Shown here in pieces: positions 1 to 12,252 of a DNA stretch of 64,000 nucleotides. Position 1 is the stretch's first letter. Each line of letters begins with the position of its first letter. Under the pieces are notes generated by a model. It was not told where the DNA came from, did not search any database, and saw only the letters and a list, made by a program, of their open reading frames with translations. Position numbers and translations under genes: made by a program. The DNA is from Linyphia triangularis (taxonomy: Eukaryota > Arthropoda > Arachnida > Araneae > Linyphiidae), in NCBI GenBank assembly GCA_963978545.1, contig OZ021724.1, positions 95,463,792 through 95,527,791 on the forward strand, written 5' to 3'.

Positions 1-335
1 AACGATTTTGTTCAAAATCGCTGTGGTAATGCCTTTTAAGGTGTTCTAAACATCGCCACCTCCGAAATTCCCGTAAAAATGCTTTAATGGCGTAAAAAGT
101 TTAAAAAATGAATGCCTTCAACACAGAGTTCTCTTTCCTTGAGCATAGCTCATCAACGATGTTTTTCATCCTCTCCGCAGTTTCATTTATAAGAAAGGAT
201 TATATAAGAAATATCGAAATAAATATCGCCAAACTGGCCATTTTTTCTCAATGAATGACAAAAATATAACAACGGTATATGACACAAATCCACATCAGTA
301 ATACAGTGTAATTGAAAGTTGTGCGGGGTTCCACA
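1..335. repeat. Diverged direct repeat, copy A
   Basis: This stretch matches 2161-2580 in the same orientation with many substitutions and small indels. Shared blocks include 'aaaatcgctgt', 'aaattcccgtaaaaatg' and the 'aacacagag' segment. The two copies flank a LINE fragment. The reverse strand looks faintly coding in places (a 99-codon open stretch in copy B), but stops interrupt copy A. I cannot name a family. Confidence 0.55.
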
Positions 336-1411
336 CCACTAGTTTTTTAACTCATTTACTCCTTTAGATATTATAAAACAGTTTAAACGATTGTTTTATA
401 AAGCCCTCGATTGTAACAAAAATTTCGGATTCTTACTTAAAAGATTAGTTATAAAATATAAGTAAAATATCCCGAATAATTTTGACAGATAAAAAAAACT
501 TTTACGCAAATCTGTTTTACTGATTTATTTATTTTTTCTTTGGAAATGTTAGGTAAAATACTTAAGTTTCTTATGAATAGCAATTACTTTGGAACAATTC
601 GTTACGCATCCATTTTGTAGTTGAAGTATGTAAAATCCATTATCCAGAATCCGATACCTGTTCTTCAACTTTTCCAATGTAGCGCTTGTCAAAACATTCA
701 CAAAACTCTTGTTACTAAAGTCTCAACATCAAGATCTGTTATGGAAAACACTTTAAAAGACAGAAACTTTAAATACTAGAATATACCAGAAGTCGTGCCA
801 AATGTTACAAAGCAAATGTTGAAGAGCACATAGTAAAAACTGGATTGTCTATACTGTATATTCTAAACACTTGAAATAACCAGTTAAATTCATTCAACTG
901 AATCGAATATCCTCTATAATTTCTGACCTCTAATGTATACTTATTTAAGTCCTTTAATCCAAATTGATAATCCTAACTTGAGTTTCCTTGTGTCATTGTA
1001 GATCCAGGCTGAAAGCTCTTCCTACTTATCAATGACCTTTCTGAGATAAGATGAACATTTTTAAAATCATTTATAATAACTTTGATTTCGATTATTTGTG
1101 TGAGAGTATATCTACTGCGGGTTAATCTCCGGAGAGCTAAATAACCCTCTTGCGGTCAATCAATCGATCTAAAACTTGGAAAAAAGATTCATTGCTAATG
1201 ACAAAGCATTATACCAAATTTTGAGGGCTGTCTTAAGAGACCGTTTTTACACACAATACTATTATTACCGCTTTGAAGAACTAAATACCCCACATGGCAT
1301 CATTCATTCGAGCTTAATTACTATGAAAACTCTTTTCGATCTCAAAACCGCTTAAATTAGCTGCAACTGAACATAAAAGTTCGCAGCAAAAAAAGCATGC
1401 TCATAATATGC
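336..1411. other. AT-rich spacer with one short repeat relic
   Basis: I see no gene. Bases about 1185-1262 ('taatgacaaagcatt' and following) resemble part of the dispersed repeat seen at 16010-16450 and 21820-22460, so this holds a small decayed fragment of that family. Confidence 0.4.
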
Positions 1412-1840
1412 TTTTTTTTTTTTTTTTTTTTTAAACAAATCTCCAAGCTGGTGACAGCTAGACAAATTCCATGAGGTTAAAAACACTCAAAAAGTCCAAA
1501 ACTCTCAAGGGCTCCTTGGCCAGATCTTCGCAAGAAAGCTGAAGGCAGTCCAGAATGTGGTCTGGGGAGGCCATTTCTGTAGCACATTTTCCGCAAATTG
1601 GAAAAATCTTGAGTTTTCCATGAAAAGTAAGGGTCTTTAGATGTCCGCTGGCGAATCTGGACAAAACCGTCTGATCCTTTCGGTCACAGGTGAGGCCAAG
1701 AGAACCTCCAGGACTCTTTCTCCTGTACGAATCATTTGCCGGAGGGATTATCCATTTCAATTTAGCCCTGTTTTTCTTGATCGAATAGGCCTCCGGGAAA
1801 GTCCAGACCGGGAAGGGTGCTGGGGCTATTTGCTTTGTTT
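1412..1840 (-). mobile_element. 5'-truncated LINE, 3' end with poly(A)
   Basis: On the minus strand an open frame ends in TAG at 1460-1458, followed by about 25 nt of 3' UTR and a 21-nt poly(A) tail (T run at 1412-1432). The frame reads on to about 1825 without a stop. The peptide has the layout of the C-terminal RNase H-like region of arthropod non-LTR retrotransposons: an 'RKDQTVLSRFASGHL' segment, an 'FPICGKC' Cys pair, then 'ASPDHILDC' and a final 'VLDFL' helix. The rest of the element is missing, as expected after 5' truncation. Clade assignment and the spider affinity come from my memory of such sequences, not from a search. Confidence 0.75.
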
Positions 1841-2160
1841 GTATGAGTTAATTTTTACTTTCAATTACTCATTTGTTACCATAGGGTAATGAAAGTATTG
1901 TTATCAGTAACAAAATATCGATTTGTTTGCATTTCTTCACACTTGAAACATCTTGACTGAAAAAATGTGGTCTAGAAAAATATATGTCTGCGTGTACGTA
2001 GTCAGCATAACTCTCGAAAAAATTGACCAATGATGCTCTAATTTGGTTTGTGGTGGCCATGAAACGAACTATTAAGGTTTTTCTTAAAATTGAGAATGGG
2101 AATAAGGTAGCTGCCACTCAAAAAGATAAAAAAAAATAAAAAATTCAGTAATTGCTAAAA
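1841..2160. other. Spacer, nothing recognised
   Basis: AT-rich. The 1869-2117 open frame has no ATG-led or family-like character. No repeat copy was found elsewhere in the window. Confidence 0.4.
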
Positions 2161-2580
2161 AACGGTTTAAACAATTTTCATCAAAATCGCTGTAGTAATG
2201 CCTCTTAAGATATTTTAAATATCTCCACATCAGAAATTCCCGTAAAAATGCCATAACGGCCTAAAAAGTTAAACTAATATCTTTAACACAGAGCTCTTCT
2301 TGAGCATCACCCAATTGTTTTTGGCTGTTTCTTCTCTGTTGCACTTACAGGAAAGAATATTGTAGGAATTATCGAAGCGTACATCGACCATAATCACCAT
2401 TTTGGCTGGCTTTTTGTAAAGGCCCGTATAAGAATTATCGCGAAAAAAAAAATCTATCCCAAAACAGGCCGTATTTTCTGAATGAGTGATAAAAATATAA
2501 AAACGGCAAATATAACACCAATCCACGTCTTTTTTATCAGTGTATCTGAAAGTTTTGCAATGTTCCATACCCTTAATTTA
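2161..2580. repeat. Diverged direct repeat, copy B
   Basis: Second copy of the sequence at 1-335. On the minus strand it contains a 99-codon open stretch (2269-2568) with several Cys and aromatic residues. The equivalent stretch in copy A is broken, so if it was ever a gene it is now a relic. I do not recognise the peptide. Confidence 0.5.
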
Positions 2581-2718
2581 ATAATAATTTAAGAAAACTT
2601 TCTTTCATTTTCCTAGTTACAATAATATGAAACGACACTCAATGACTTATGTATTGTTATCGAAAATAAAAATTATTACAATATAAAACATATACAAAAA
2701 CATAACACAAATTAATAA

Positions 2719-3068
2719 GTATCCCAGTAGCACAGTTATACTTGCAAATATAAGGCTCGACATTGGTCAATCACAATGTAGACCTTTGTAATCTGGTCAT
2801 TGTTACAGATATTGGCCAATCCCATAAATGCTAGATAAAATTTTCTGGAAATTTTGAAATGCTGATACACAGTTTTAAAATTGAAATTTTCTATTTATAA
2901 TAAAGGAGGGTGGGCAATAAAATATGTTTAATGATGATGTTTCTGACATGCTAATTTTTAAAACAAATCCTGTATTTTGAAACAATGCTCAAGCTTCACC
3001 CAGGATTGACCAATCTTCCAGAATACATGTTTCCGTCATTGGCCAATATTACTGTGCTTACTGGGTAC
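2719..3068. mobile_element. MITE with CCCAGTAGCACAG-type ends
   Basis: The left end 'GTATCCCAGTAGCACAG' and the reverse complement of the right end 'GTACCCAGTAAGCACAG' are imperfect terminal inverted repeats about 350 bp apart. Inside are TTGGCCAAT-like palindromic blocks. A related end occurs near 62620-62725. No transposase is encoded. The superfamily is not determined because the TSD is unclear. Confidence 0.55.
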
Positions 3069-6000
3069 TAAAAAAAATCAGATAATCACGGAAAAAGTTC
3101 TAACGAAAAAATATTCTTGAAATATTAAAATATTTTTTAAATGTAATCAGAAGGATCCTTTTAATCTCAGGTTAAAAAAAAAAAAAAATTATAAGTTCCA
3201 TTTTTCTCAAATTCATCTTAAGCCTACTTATTAAAATCTACTTATATTAAATCTATCAAAACTTTTATCAATAGACTAAAAAAAAATCATTCAATAGGTT
3301 AAAAAAAATTTTAATCGGCTATGCTCAAACCCTATGAACGCTATTTTAAAGAAACATAAGAAAATCTAACAATAATGAATTTAGCTTAAAAAATACTAAG
3401 TAATAGAAATTTTTAAATTATTTCAATGAATATTTCTTTAAACTTGTGCATAGAGTAGCTTTTAGCTAAATAAGATTAGCTTAATAAGTATTATGATAAA
3501 ATAGCTTTAAAAGTTTGGAAATAAAATGTAATTCACAAATATTTATAAAATTAAAAATTATAAATTTATTCAAAATTTATATTGCATTCCATTTTTTGGT
3601 TTTAAAAGATTTTATAGTCTTTGATAATAAAGAAACTTAAAATGCATTTAAAGTTAATTTTAATTACTAGTAACTGTTAAAATATATAGCAAAGTATTTA
3701 CTATTATGTTTGCTATATTAGATTATTTCAATTATCATGAATGAATATTCTTAGTATTATGTTTCGTAAATGTTAAATAGTAATTCATTGAAAACTGTAG
3801 TTTTTAACTCACACACTATCCAATTTTACACTATCCAAGCCATAACAATTGCAATAATTTAAAATAATTCAATTTAGAATGTTTGTCTTTTCCTTTTTTT
3901 TTTATTTTTTATTTATTATTATTATTATTTGTCATTTATTGAAATTTGAATATATAAATTTCAATGATTTTTAAGTGCATAAAGGAAATGAAAAATTATT
4001 GGCATTTTATCTAAATTCAATTTAAAGTTTAAACTGATTTGTTAATACCTTACAGATGGTTATTTTGTATCAGCAAACGTTTAAAAAAAATAGAACTTCA
4101 TTCCTACAGAATGAAAATTAAGCTCTGCAACTTTTTTCACTCCCATTGCTTTTTTACAACAAATGACCATTTCAAATAAAATTTTATCCCATCATTAATA
4201 TTCAAAAGATTACGTCTTCATGCATATATAACTATCCCGATATCCAAAAAAAAAAAAATTTTTTTTAAAAATCAAAAAATCGAAAACACCAAAACAGTCA
4301 AAACCAAACGATTTACCTTTAGCGTTAAATTCCAAGAAAAACCTTCCAAACAAAACAATAAAGCGTGACTGAGTTCCAAAACACAAACAATTTCCCTTTT
4401 ATACCTCCCACAAAACCAGCAACCACCAGGACTTCGTATTCGAGGAAGAAAAATAAAAAATAAAAAACTTCGAAACACGAGGGTCTCATTACAACATCCG
4501 GAATTCATTAAAAATTTTTAGAGTTTCCATTGCTTCGACCCAGTTCGACGTCCAATAATTGACACGGAGGCATGCAAAATGTCGTACAAGGGGGAAATAC
4601 GAAGTTTTCAATGTTACCGCAGTCATACAGGGGTCTGTCTTGTATAAACTTCCTCAATATATCCTTTAACGATGGCCGTCGAGTGTGGGAAGTCTTGGGA
4701 CAATTCGTCGCTCTCTATTGAATATGTACTTTTGGACAGGAAGTGGTTATTATTATTGAGGAAGTTATTGAGTGGTTGGAAATGTTCGTTCCGTTTTTTT
4801 CTTATTTTTGCTTGTGGGTACTTTAGGTAATGTTATGTCATATGACTTAAGAGCTTGAAAAGCGTTGTAAAGAAACATTAAGGAGGTCTTTAGGAACAAT
4901 ATAGAACTTATATTGTTTGCAGAATCATTATAGTCTTGATGTTGGAAATTATGTATATTACGTTATTGTTTGATAATGGGCTTAAAAATATGTTTTATAC
5001 CAATAGATACTTAGGGAGACTCAAAACCTGTTCCTTTAAAAATTTTATTAAAACAAAAGCTATTTAAATTTCTGCAGCAGAATAAAATTTTAAACTTCCT
5101 TGATATTCTGATTAGTTTTGGAGTTAGTCTGGAATTTATTAATGTAAACAACTTTTTGTAGGTATATTATCATAACTGCTACTATCATTTAAATTATTTA
5201 CACTTATTTTTAAATTATCTTATCAAACGACTCAGAATTTGTTTCGTGTTATCCAAAAGATCTAATTGACAACACAAATATGGATTTTAAATTTAAATCA
5301 AAACATTTTCTTAATTCAAAATGCTAAGAAATATCAACTTTGATCATTTTTTTTAAATTTATGTATGTTTTTATTTCTCGCTAACTACTTTACTAATTAA
5401 TAACTTTAACATCTAAAGTTATAGAATATTTATTTGGTAACATTTGAAAAGGATAAGATTCAGTGAAGATAAAATTGGAAATACAAAACAAATATTACAA
5501 AACTATAAACAATTTTTACAAATTACAAACGTTTTTATGTTAAATTTAGTTAACTAAAAAAACTACTACAATTATATAAAAATAATTATAATAAAATCAA
5601 TTAAAAAATATATATTTTAAGGGTAACAGAATTTCCCTAAAAATCGCTTCTTTTCTTGCTGTAAATAGTACATTTACAAGTTTGTCTCATAATTTATTAT
5701 TTAGCACACTTGTGATAACTAATATTACTATTAAGCCAAAGTGTTTGGAAAGTCTTTCAAAAGGCAGAATAAAAAGATCATAAAGATCATATTGCAATAT
5801 TAAATTCTATTCTTTCCATCATCATTATAATTGAGTTGTTAAAATATACCAATAATTGAAAGTATTTACTTTATACTAATAAATTATTGATAGGATCACA
5901 TATATATACCTTGTGATGGAAGCAATTAATTTTAATCTATTCAGTACAAATAAATAGGCCAGGACAAATGTAAACATGATTTGAGTTGAGTCAACTTATT

Positions 6001-6394
6001 TACAAGATTTCAATAACTCAGAGAATAAACAGATCGTCATAAAATGTTCTATACTTACTCTATACTCAAACAAATTCCTAACAATAGCTATATTGTCGAT
6101 TCTAAATATAACCCATAAGAATAAACTTTTAATATAAAACCTTTATATGCTTTGTCCATTTGTATCTGCATTTGCAATATCGAGTTTTCATAGTGTTTGA
6201 CCAAAACTAGGAAGACATACATCCCGAACTATTTACTACCTTTTTACTCTCAAAACTTGATTAAATACATTTTCATCCCCAAACAGGCTATCAGTCAAGT
6301 TTCAGATCTATTGGATAATGACAAAAGGGTTAATTATCTCTCCGAGTATTTTGCCTCGTAAACCTTTAGGAAAAGGTGTTAGAAAAATAGCTTT
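3069..6394. other. Long AT-rich stretch without recognisable genes
   Basis: I looked on both strands. There are only short AT-driven open frames (for example 4272-4508, minus) with no domain, signal peptide or splice context. Homopolymer A/T runs are common. No dispersed repeat shared with the rest of the window was identified. Confidence 0.4.
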
Positions 6395-6409
6395 TATACG
6401 GTTTTGTAA

Positions 6410-6444
<35 letters not shown>

Positions 6445-6545
6445 ATTTGTTTTAATCAGAATAAATAAAAGATATTTGGATGTGAATGCATAAATTCACA
6501 TCCATTTTAACAAATAAATTTTAAAAAGTAGTTTGCCTCACATTT
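6395..6545 (+). repeat. Dispersed repeat family A, copy 1, with (AAAT)n
   Basis: An (AAAT)n run at about 6408-6445 is followed by 'aatcagaataaataaaagat', 'tttggatgtgaatgcataaa' and a block ending 'aaaaagtagtttgcc'. The same order is found at 16010-16450 (minus), 22140-22460 (plus), 55245-55388 (minus) and 63705-63945 (plus). This copy is truncated on both sides and abuts the Helitron 3' end. Confidence 0.7.
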
Positions 6546-6954
6546 TTAATATATATATACTAGCAGACCCGGCCACGCGTTGCTGTGGCTAAGGTTTTTG
6601 ATATATTACATAGTAGTAAACTATTCAAGGGAAACGGTAGGAGAACACCAGTCATGGGGACCACCATGCTTTTTTACACAGATGCCATTTGTAAAAAAAC
6701 ATGGCGACCTCCATGATTGATTTTCTACTACCGTTAATATTGAGCAAAAATCAATACAAAAGAAATAAATTTAAATCTTTTTATTTTTTGTATTCAAGTG
6801 TGTAACAAATGAATACATTACAAAGTTGTTAGTAAATAACACGTGACACTTAAACTTATAAATGTGGTAGGTAGGGCAGATAGTTTTAAATCTTTAACAA
6901 TAATGTTTATTATTTTGAATTATAAATACTTTTAATTTCAATTTAATTTAACAC

Positions 6955-7199
6955 TATACTAAACTTCAACTTAACTAGACATCACTTAGACGATAGATCG
7001 TCACAGTGCTCATAGGTATTTAAACCATTTTGGCGGCGTGAAAGCATAATGTTCGCCAAACCACAACCCTATAGAGAACAAAAGGCTATAAGGTTTGGCT
7101 AGAATTATGTCTTCACTCCGCCAAAATGGATTAAATACCTATGAGCACTGTGACGATCTATCGTCTAAGTGATGTCTAGTTAAGTTGAAGTTTAGTATA
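6955..7199. mobile_element. Palindromic MITE, ~84-bp inverted repeats
   Basis: The left arm from 'tatactaaacttcaac' through 'catcacttagacgatagatc' to 'attttggcgg' is matched almost perfectly by the reverse complement of 7117-7199. A roughly 75-bp centre is itself partly symmetric. It has no coding capacity. It sits between the helicase relic and the 3' end of the Helitron, so it inserted later than that element. Confidence 0.8.
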
Positions 7200-7300
7200 A
7201 TCGGTGCACAATACTTTTGGTTAACCTGTCTTTAGCTAACACAAATAGATTCGACGGTTTTCCTACACGTGAACATGCAACATATAGTTGCCCATTAATT
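7200..7300 (-). pseudogene. Helitron Pif1-type helicase C-terminal fragment
   Basis: Translation of the minus strand gives an uninterrupted stretch with 'GQLYVACSRVGKPSNLFVLA'. This matches the motif VI region of Pif1-like helicases, the C-terminal domain of Helitron transposases, where the SR-containing segment carries the arginine finger. Only about 32 residues survive. The rest of the helicase and the Rep domain are absent or unrecognisable. Identification rests on the motif alone. Confidence 0.75.
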
Positions 7301-7599
7301 ACATGCATATATTTTAATTAAATATTTTTGAACAATGAAGCACTAATAATTAAAAAGCAAGAAGAATTCCACTGTATTACTTTTACTATAATATGAATTG
7401 AATTTATACTTCAGTCTAAATAACACGTGGCCGGCTATGCTATTGCTCGATGAAAGGTTCATTGCTGCGTAAGCGTAAGGTCGCTTCACAGAATAAAAAC
7501 TAATTGTAAGGAAAGCCTTAATAAAAGAAGCTCCTCCCTTGTCGAGAAACAATAAAAAAAAAAAGCCCCGTTAATAATTATAACACAACACTCCTTTAA

Positions 7600-8660
7600 G
7601 AATATTTTAACACGTGATGTTTGTAAAAAGCAAAATTAGAAGGTCAAAACTACTTATGTTGAAACTTTCAGAGCTATTAGAAGTCACTTTTTGTGAAAAT
7701 ATTAATTAAAAATTCATTAAAAAAACCAATTAAAATTATAACATTCTTTTTGCCAAAAGTCCAATCAGAAGGCCAAAACTATTTGTATTGAAAATTTCAG
7801 AAATGTAGCCCACTTAGAAATCGTTTTGTAAAATATTTGTTAATTACTTAATTAAAAAACAAATAAAATTTAAAAATTCTGTTTTTCAAAAGTCCAATTA
7901 GAAGGCCAAAACTCCTTATGTTCAAAATGTCAGAGCTGTAGCCCTATTAGAAATTGTTTTGTAAAATATTTATTAATTAAAAAATTAATCAAAAGAGAAC
8001 TAAATAAAAATTTGAACGTTCTTTTTGTCAAAAGTCCAATTAGAAGGCCAAAACTATTTGTGTTGAAAATTTTAGAGCTGTAGCCTTATTAGAAATCATT
8101 TTGTAAAATATTTATTAATTAATTAAAAAAGTCAATTAAAAAAGAACTTAAAAAAAAAAATTAATTCTGTTTTTCAAAAATCTAATTAGAAGGCTAAAAC
8201 TACTTTTGTTGAAAATTTCAGAGCTGTAGCCCTATTATAAATCGTTTTATAAAATATTTATTAATTAATTAAAAAAATTAATTAAAAAAGAACTAAATAA
8301 AAATTTAAAATTCTGTTTTTCAAAAGACCAATTAGAAGGCCCAAACTACTACATATTTTGAAATTTTCAGAACTGTAGTCCTATTAGAAGTCGTTTTGTA
8401 AAAAAAAATTTGTTAACTAAGAAAATTAATTAAAAAATAACTAATTAAAATTTTAACGTTCTGTTTTTCAAAAGTCTAAATAGAAGGCTAAAACTACTTA
8501 TGTTTAAAATTTCAGAGCTGTATCTCTATTTGAAGTCACTTTGTAAAAAATAAATTAATTAAAAAAATTAATAAAAAAAGAACTAATTAAAATTTTAACA
8601 TTCTGTTTGACATACATAAAATTCGAAAGCCAAAACTTCTTATGTTGAAAATTGTTTTGG
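7600..8660. repeat. Minisatellite, ~130-148-bp unit, ~8 copies
   Basis: The block 'caaaagtccaattagaagg' or close variants recurs near 7638, 7767, 7900, 8042, 8188, 8334, 8482 and about 8620. Each is followed by 'ttcagagctgtagccctatt' and then AT-rich 'taattaattaaaa' spacers. Period varies between 129 and 148 bp. The same unit appears at 12540-12910 and 23855-24600, each time beside the same GC-rich module, so it belongs to the Helitron-like family rather than to a local satellite. Confidence 0.8.
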
Positions 8661-9055
8661 GCCTGAGTAAGACACTTGATTTTTGGCTCACTACTTCGGT
8701 GCAGCGTGTATTAATATTGAAATAAAGAACTAAACCCTTTCACAAAAATAAATTTTTCAGTACTGAGGTAATAAATCAGTTGCGGTAATAAATCACATGC
8801 CATTAAATTGTAGCTTATGTGAAACGTTAGTACTTTCAACACAGCGCCATCTGTTAGAATCGTTTGGAGCTAACAGATAATAATAAACAAATAATTTGCA
8901 ATAAAATAATATTGTGGCTATAAATTGAGATGTAAGCTATCCTATCTCTTAAGTTAGACCAAACTGCACACTGTGTGCAAATTTGATTAAAATCAGTTGA
9001 ATAGTTTATGAGTGCATTGGGAACAAACAACGTAACACGTAATTTATATATATTA

Positions 9056-9057
<2 letters not shown>

Positions 9058-9151
<94 letters not shown>
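9058..9151. repeat. (TA)n microsatellite
   Basis: About 47 TA units follow the terminal module of the Helitron-like element. The long Tyr/Ile reading frame across it is a by-product of the repeat. Confidence 0.97.
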
Positions 9152-9154
<3 letters not shown>

Positions 9155-10369
9155 GAACAGAGTTCTACACTATGTGACCGAAGGAACTATATGAAGAAGC
9201 TTTCAGCAAGGTGGTTTTCATCAAGAATAAATACAGGAATAACTTAAATGAATTTCATTTGGACAATTTATTAAATTTGATTGCAACAAATACTCCAAAA
9301 AACATTTACTCTATGATAAAATGAACGATTTCGACAGCCATCGTCGTACATTTGATATGGACGAAAATGGAGTAATCTGGGAGTATACAGTTTAAATACT
9401 TTTATTAAAAGTTAGGTCCAGTCGCATTATCAAGTTGAAACAATAAATTCACTTCTTTTTTAGACTTTGATTTATTTATAATGAAAACTATTGATTAGTT
9501 GGAAAAAAAATATTAATTGTAATTTTACTAAGATATATATTTAAATAATTAAATATTAAAATAATTAAAGATACATATTTTGGTGTATCCGGCTAGCAAA
9601 AAGCTCTAATATAAGTCATAAGGCCCTCCTCTAAAAGTTAGTGGGGAACGCTGATTTATAACAGAAAATTGCAAAAAAAAAATTGTTTATTTTAAGATGG
9701 GTCAACATTTTAAGAAACATTCCAAGAGAGATCTCGTTAACCATTCATTATCTGCTGTAATCTTCAATAAATGTTATTTGAATTCAAAAGCTCAGTTTCA
9801 AAACTTCCCATCGCAATAGAAATAACATTATTATAAGATCTTTAAATGCTCTACATTTTATGATTGTTCATATATTTGAAATGAGCGATGAAAACAATTT
9901 CTAACAACTAACATTTATAGTTTCTAGTAAGTTAAAAAAAAAAGTTCAAATGTTATGATTTAAAAAAAAAAAAAAAATGAGTGGGAAAATATCGTTGACT
10001 TTTTCTGTTCAAACACTATGCGACTTGCAATGATCTATTTCAATGTAAGAAAATGTTTTATATTTAAAAATGCATTGCCCTACTTAAATATCAACTTTCA
10101 TTCAATGTCTTATAATATTTAAAGTTTCAAACGTATATGTATACATTACATTTTAAATAGACTCTTGTTAGTATATGAAAAATCTACTAGGAAGTGTTTA
10201 TATTTATTTACCATTTCATATGTTTTAACTAGCGTTTACAATCATAGCATGAGCAAAATAGTAAGAACATGTCTTGTACTTATCTGACTTTCGAAAAAGT
10301 TATTCAAATAACATTATTATAAATGTAGACCTTTTTAAGAAAACCCTTCTTTTTTGGTTGTTTAACTCA
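9152..10369. other. Spacer, nothing recognised
   Basis: AT-rich. I find no exon-like segment, inverted repeat or copy of another repeat in the window. Confidence 0.4.
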
Positions 10370-11045
10370 GTGATAGAAGTGGAGAGAAAAAAAAGTGGGG
10401 GGATGCTCAAAAGTTGGGGACAAGTGCAACTCCCTCCCCCCAAACGATAATTTTTATAATTTCTTATATCTTATAATAAAATTATTAACTAACAAGGAAA
10501 TAATTTATTCTTCCTAACACTAACGTTGAACAAGGGTCCAAAATTTATATTTATTTTAATGAATATTCTGCGACTAAGTTTTTTTTACTTGGAAGTAAGA
10601 GATAAAATGAAGTGATAATTCAACATGATAATTGTTTATTTAGATTTAAATAGTACTTATCAATATGATTACTTTCATGAAATTAAACTAATAGAAAACT
10701 CAATTTTTTATTTTTTTTTATTTTTTTATTTTTTTTTTTAAATAGATTGCCTTTATATGAAACAAGAATTAATTCTTAAAGAAAGTTCCCCCAAAGTTAA
10801 AAGTTGACCAAGCGTAACAGTATTTGTTAAAAAAATAATCTTTAAACAAAGTAGTATAATACAAAATGATATGAGACAATAAATAGTTTTTTTTTTTAAA
10901 CTTTTTCTTAGGTTACAGGTTAAAGTTATTTTTCTTTAGTAGTTTTTAGACCGATTGAATATTTTTAAAAGTGGAGGGATGGATATCAGTGGTTTTAGAA
11001 GTGGGGGAAGCATGGCACAACATTCTATTAATTAGTATAATTGCA
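10370..11045 (+). repeat. Dispersed repeat family B, copy 1
   Basis: Colinear with 35590-37050 after removal of the insertion there. Shared blocks include 'caaacgataa', 'aatgaatattctgcgact', 'ctttatatgaaacaagaat', 'aaagttgaccaagcgtaaca' and 'gattgaat...tttttaaaagtg'. At 10776-10779 it carries a single TTAA that is the empty site of the element at 35922-36753. The family type is unknown. Confidence 0.75.
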
Positions 11046-11475
11046 CATTTTTCTAATATATGATTGTTTTCTTACTTATGTTTGTTATGGTTGTTTATGT
11101 TTGCTAGTCTTCAAGACACACGATAAACAACTATTGTTCTTTCTCAGGAAAGAGGAAATAAATGCATTCATATGTGATGTATAGCAAAAATGTTTCTAAA
11201 TATGAGAGAGTTGTTCGGTAAAATAATGACAAGGAAGGTTTGATTGGTAACAAACAGCTAAGTAATTCAAAATCACTAAGTTTAAATATGATCGAATGTT
11301 TATGTTCTACTGTGCGTGTTGCGGCTCTATTTTCTAAAATAGAACTCATTTCAGTATTCATTATTCTTTTAATAAGAAAATAAAATGAACTGAAGTGATA
11401 TTTAACCCCATGTAGTAAAGGAATAATGAACTTTTTTGTGAGTCTTGTCTTAAAACTTTATGTCTTACATTAAAG

Positions 11476-11575
11476 ATACCCGGTTTGAAACTTGTGTTTG
11501 GAGTAGATGTTGGTTGTGGTACGGAATCCACGTTAAACTGTAGAACTCACTCTTATTAGCTGGTCTTGTTAAAAA
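11476..11575 (+). mobile_element. Decayed SINE (family of 34025-34213)
   Basis: The segments 'cccggtttgaaac', 'agatgttggttgtggtacgg', 'aatccacgttaaactgtag' and 'attagctgg' align with the body of the SINE at 34025-34213. The tRNA-like A-box region and the tail are eroded. Confidence 0.65.
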
Positions 11576-12029
11576 AAATTGTTGAGCGTACGAATCTTCC
11601 TAAAATATAACTACTAGATATAGTTGTTATAAATGATTCAGTACAATATCAACTTCGAATATGAATCAAGCATTATTCTTTATTGTTACTCATTTTACTG
11701 TCAAAACTTGGATATTCGAGTATTTAAACAAATACCCATAAAAAGTTTATTTGCTCTGCATGTTGATGCAATCATTTATATTTTACTTGAACTTGGTATT
11801 TAAGTAGGTTCTAAAGCATCTATTCAAACTTTGAATTCGATTAACGCATCAACTTTCTCAATGATTCACGTTACATGAACGAAATGGGGTAAATTACCTA
11901 ATTTGTGATACACATATGTCTCTTTGTGGTTACCTAATTTACTAAAAAAAATAGACGTTGTAAAAGGATCCGCAAAGTAAACTAACCAGCTAGAAAAAGT
12001 TATGAAGTCTTTTGAAGTACTTTGCACGT
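11576..12029. other. Spacer, nothing recognised
   Basis: No coding or repeat signal seen by eye. Confidence 0.35.
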
Positions 12030-12034
12030 TAATA

Positions 12035-12252
<218 letters not shown>

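Larger units (their letters stand above)
6560..9055 (-). mobile_element. Decayed Helitron with internal minisatellite
   Basis: Read on the minus strand, the element ends in a short hairpin (GCCAC...GTGGC) about 10 nt before a terminal CTAG followed by T at 6563-6559. This is the canonical Helitron 3' end (CTRR inserted between A and T). Upstream is a relic of the Rep/helicase protein (7200-7300), a GC-rich module near 7430-7500, a minisatellite (7600-8660), and a conserved module at about 8690-9050 that ends at the (TA)n run. A palindromic MITE (6955-7199) has inserted into it. The 5' boundary is uncertain, and this may be two related copies in tandem. Confidence 0.65.

Noticed and set aside
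7600..8660. CRISPR-like array
   Set aside because: Units are 129-148 bp, diverge throughout and have no short conserved repeat with unique spacers. The genome is eukaryotic.
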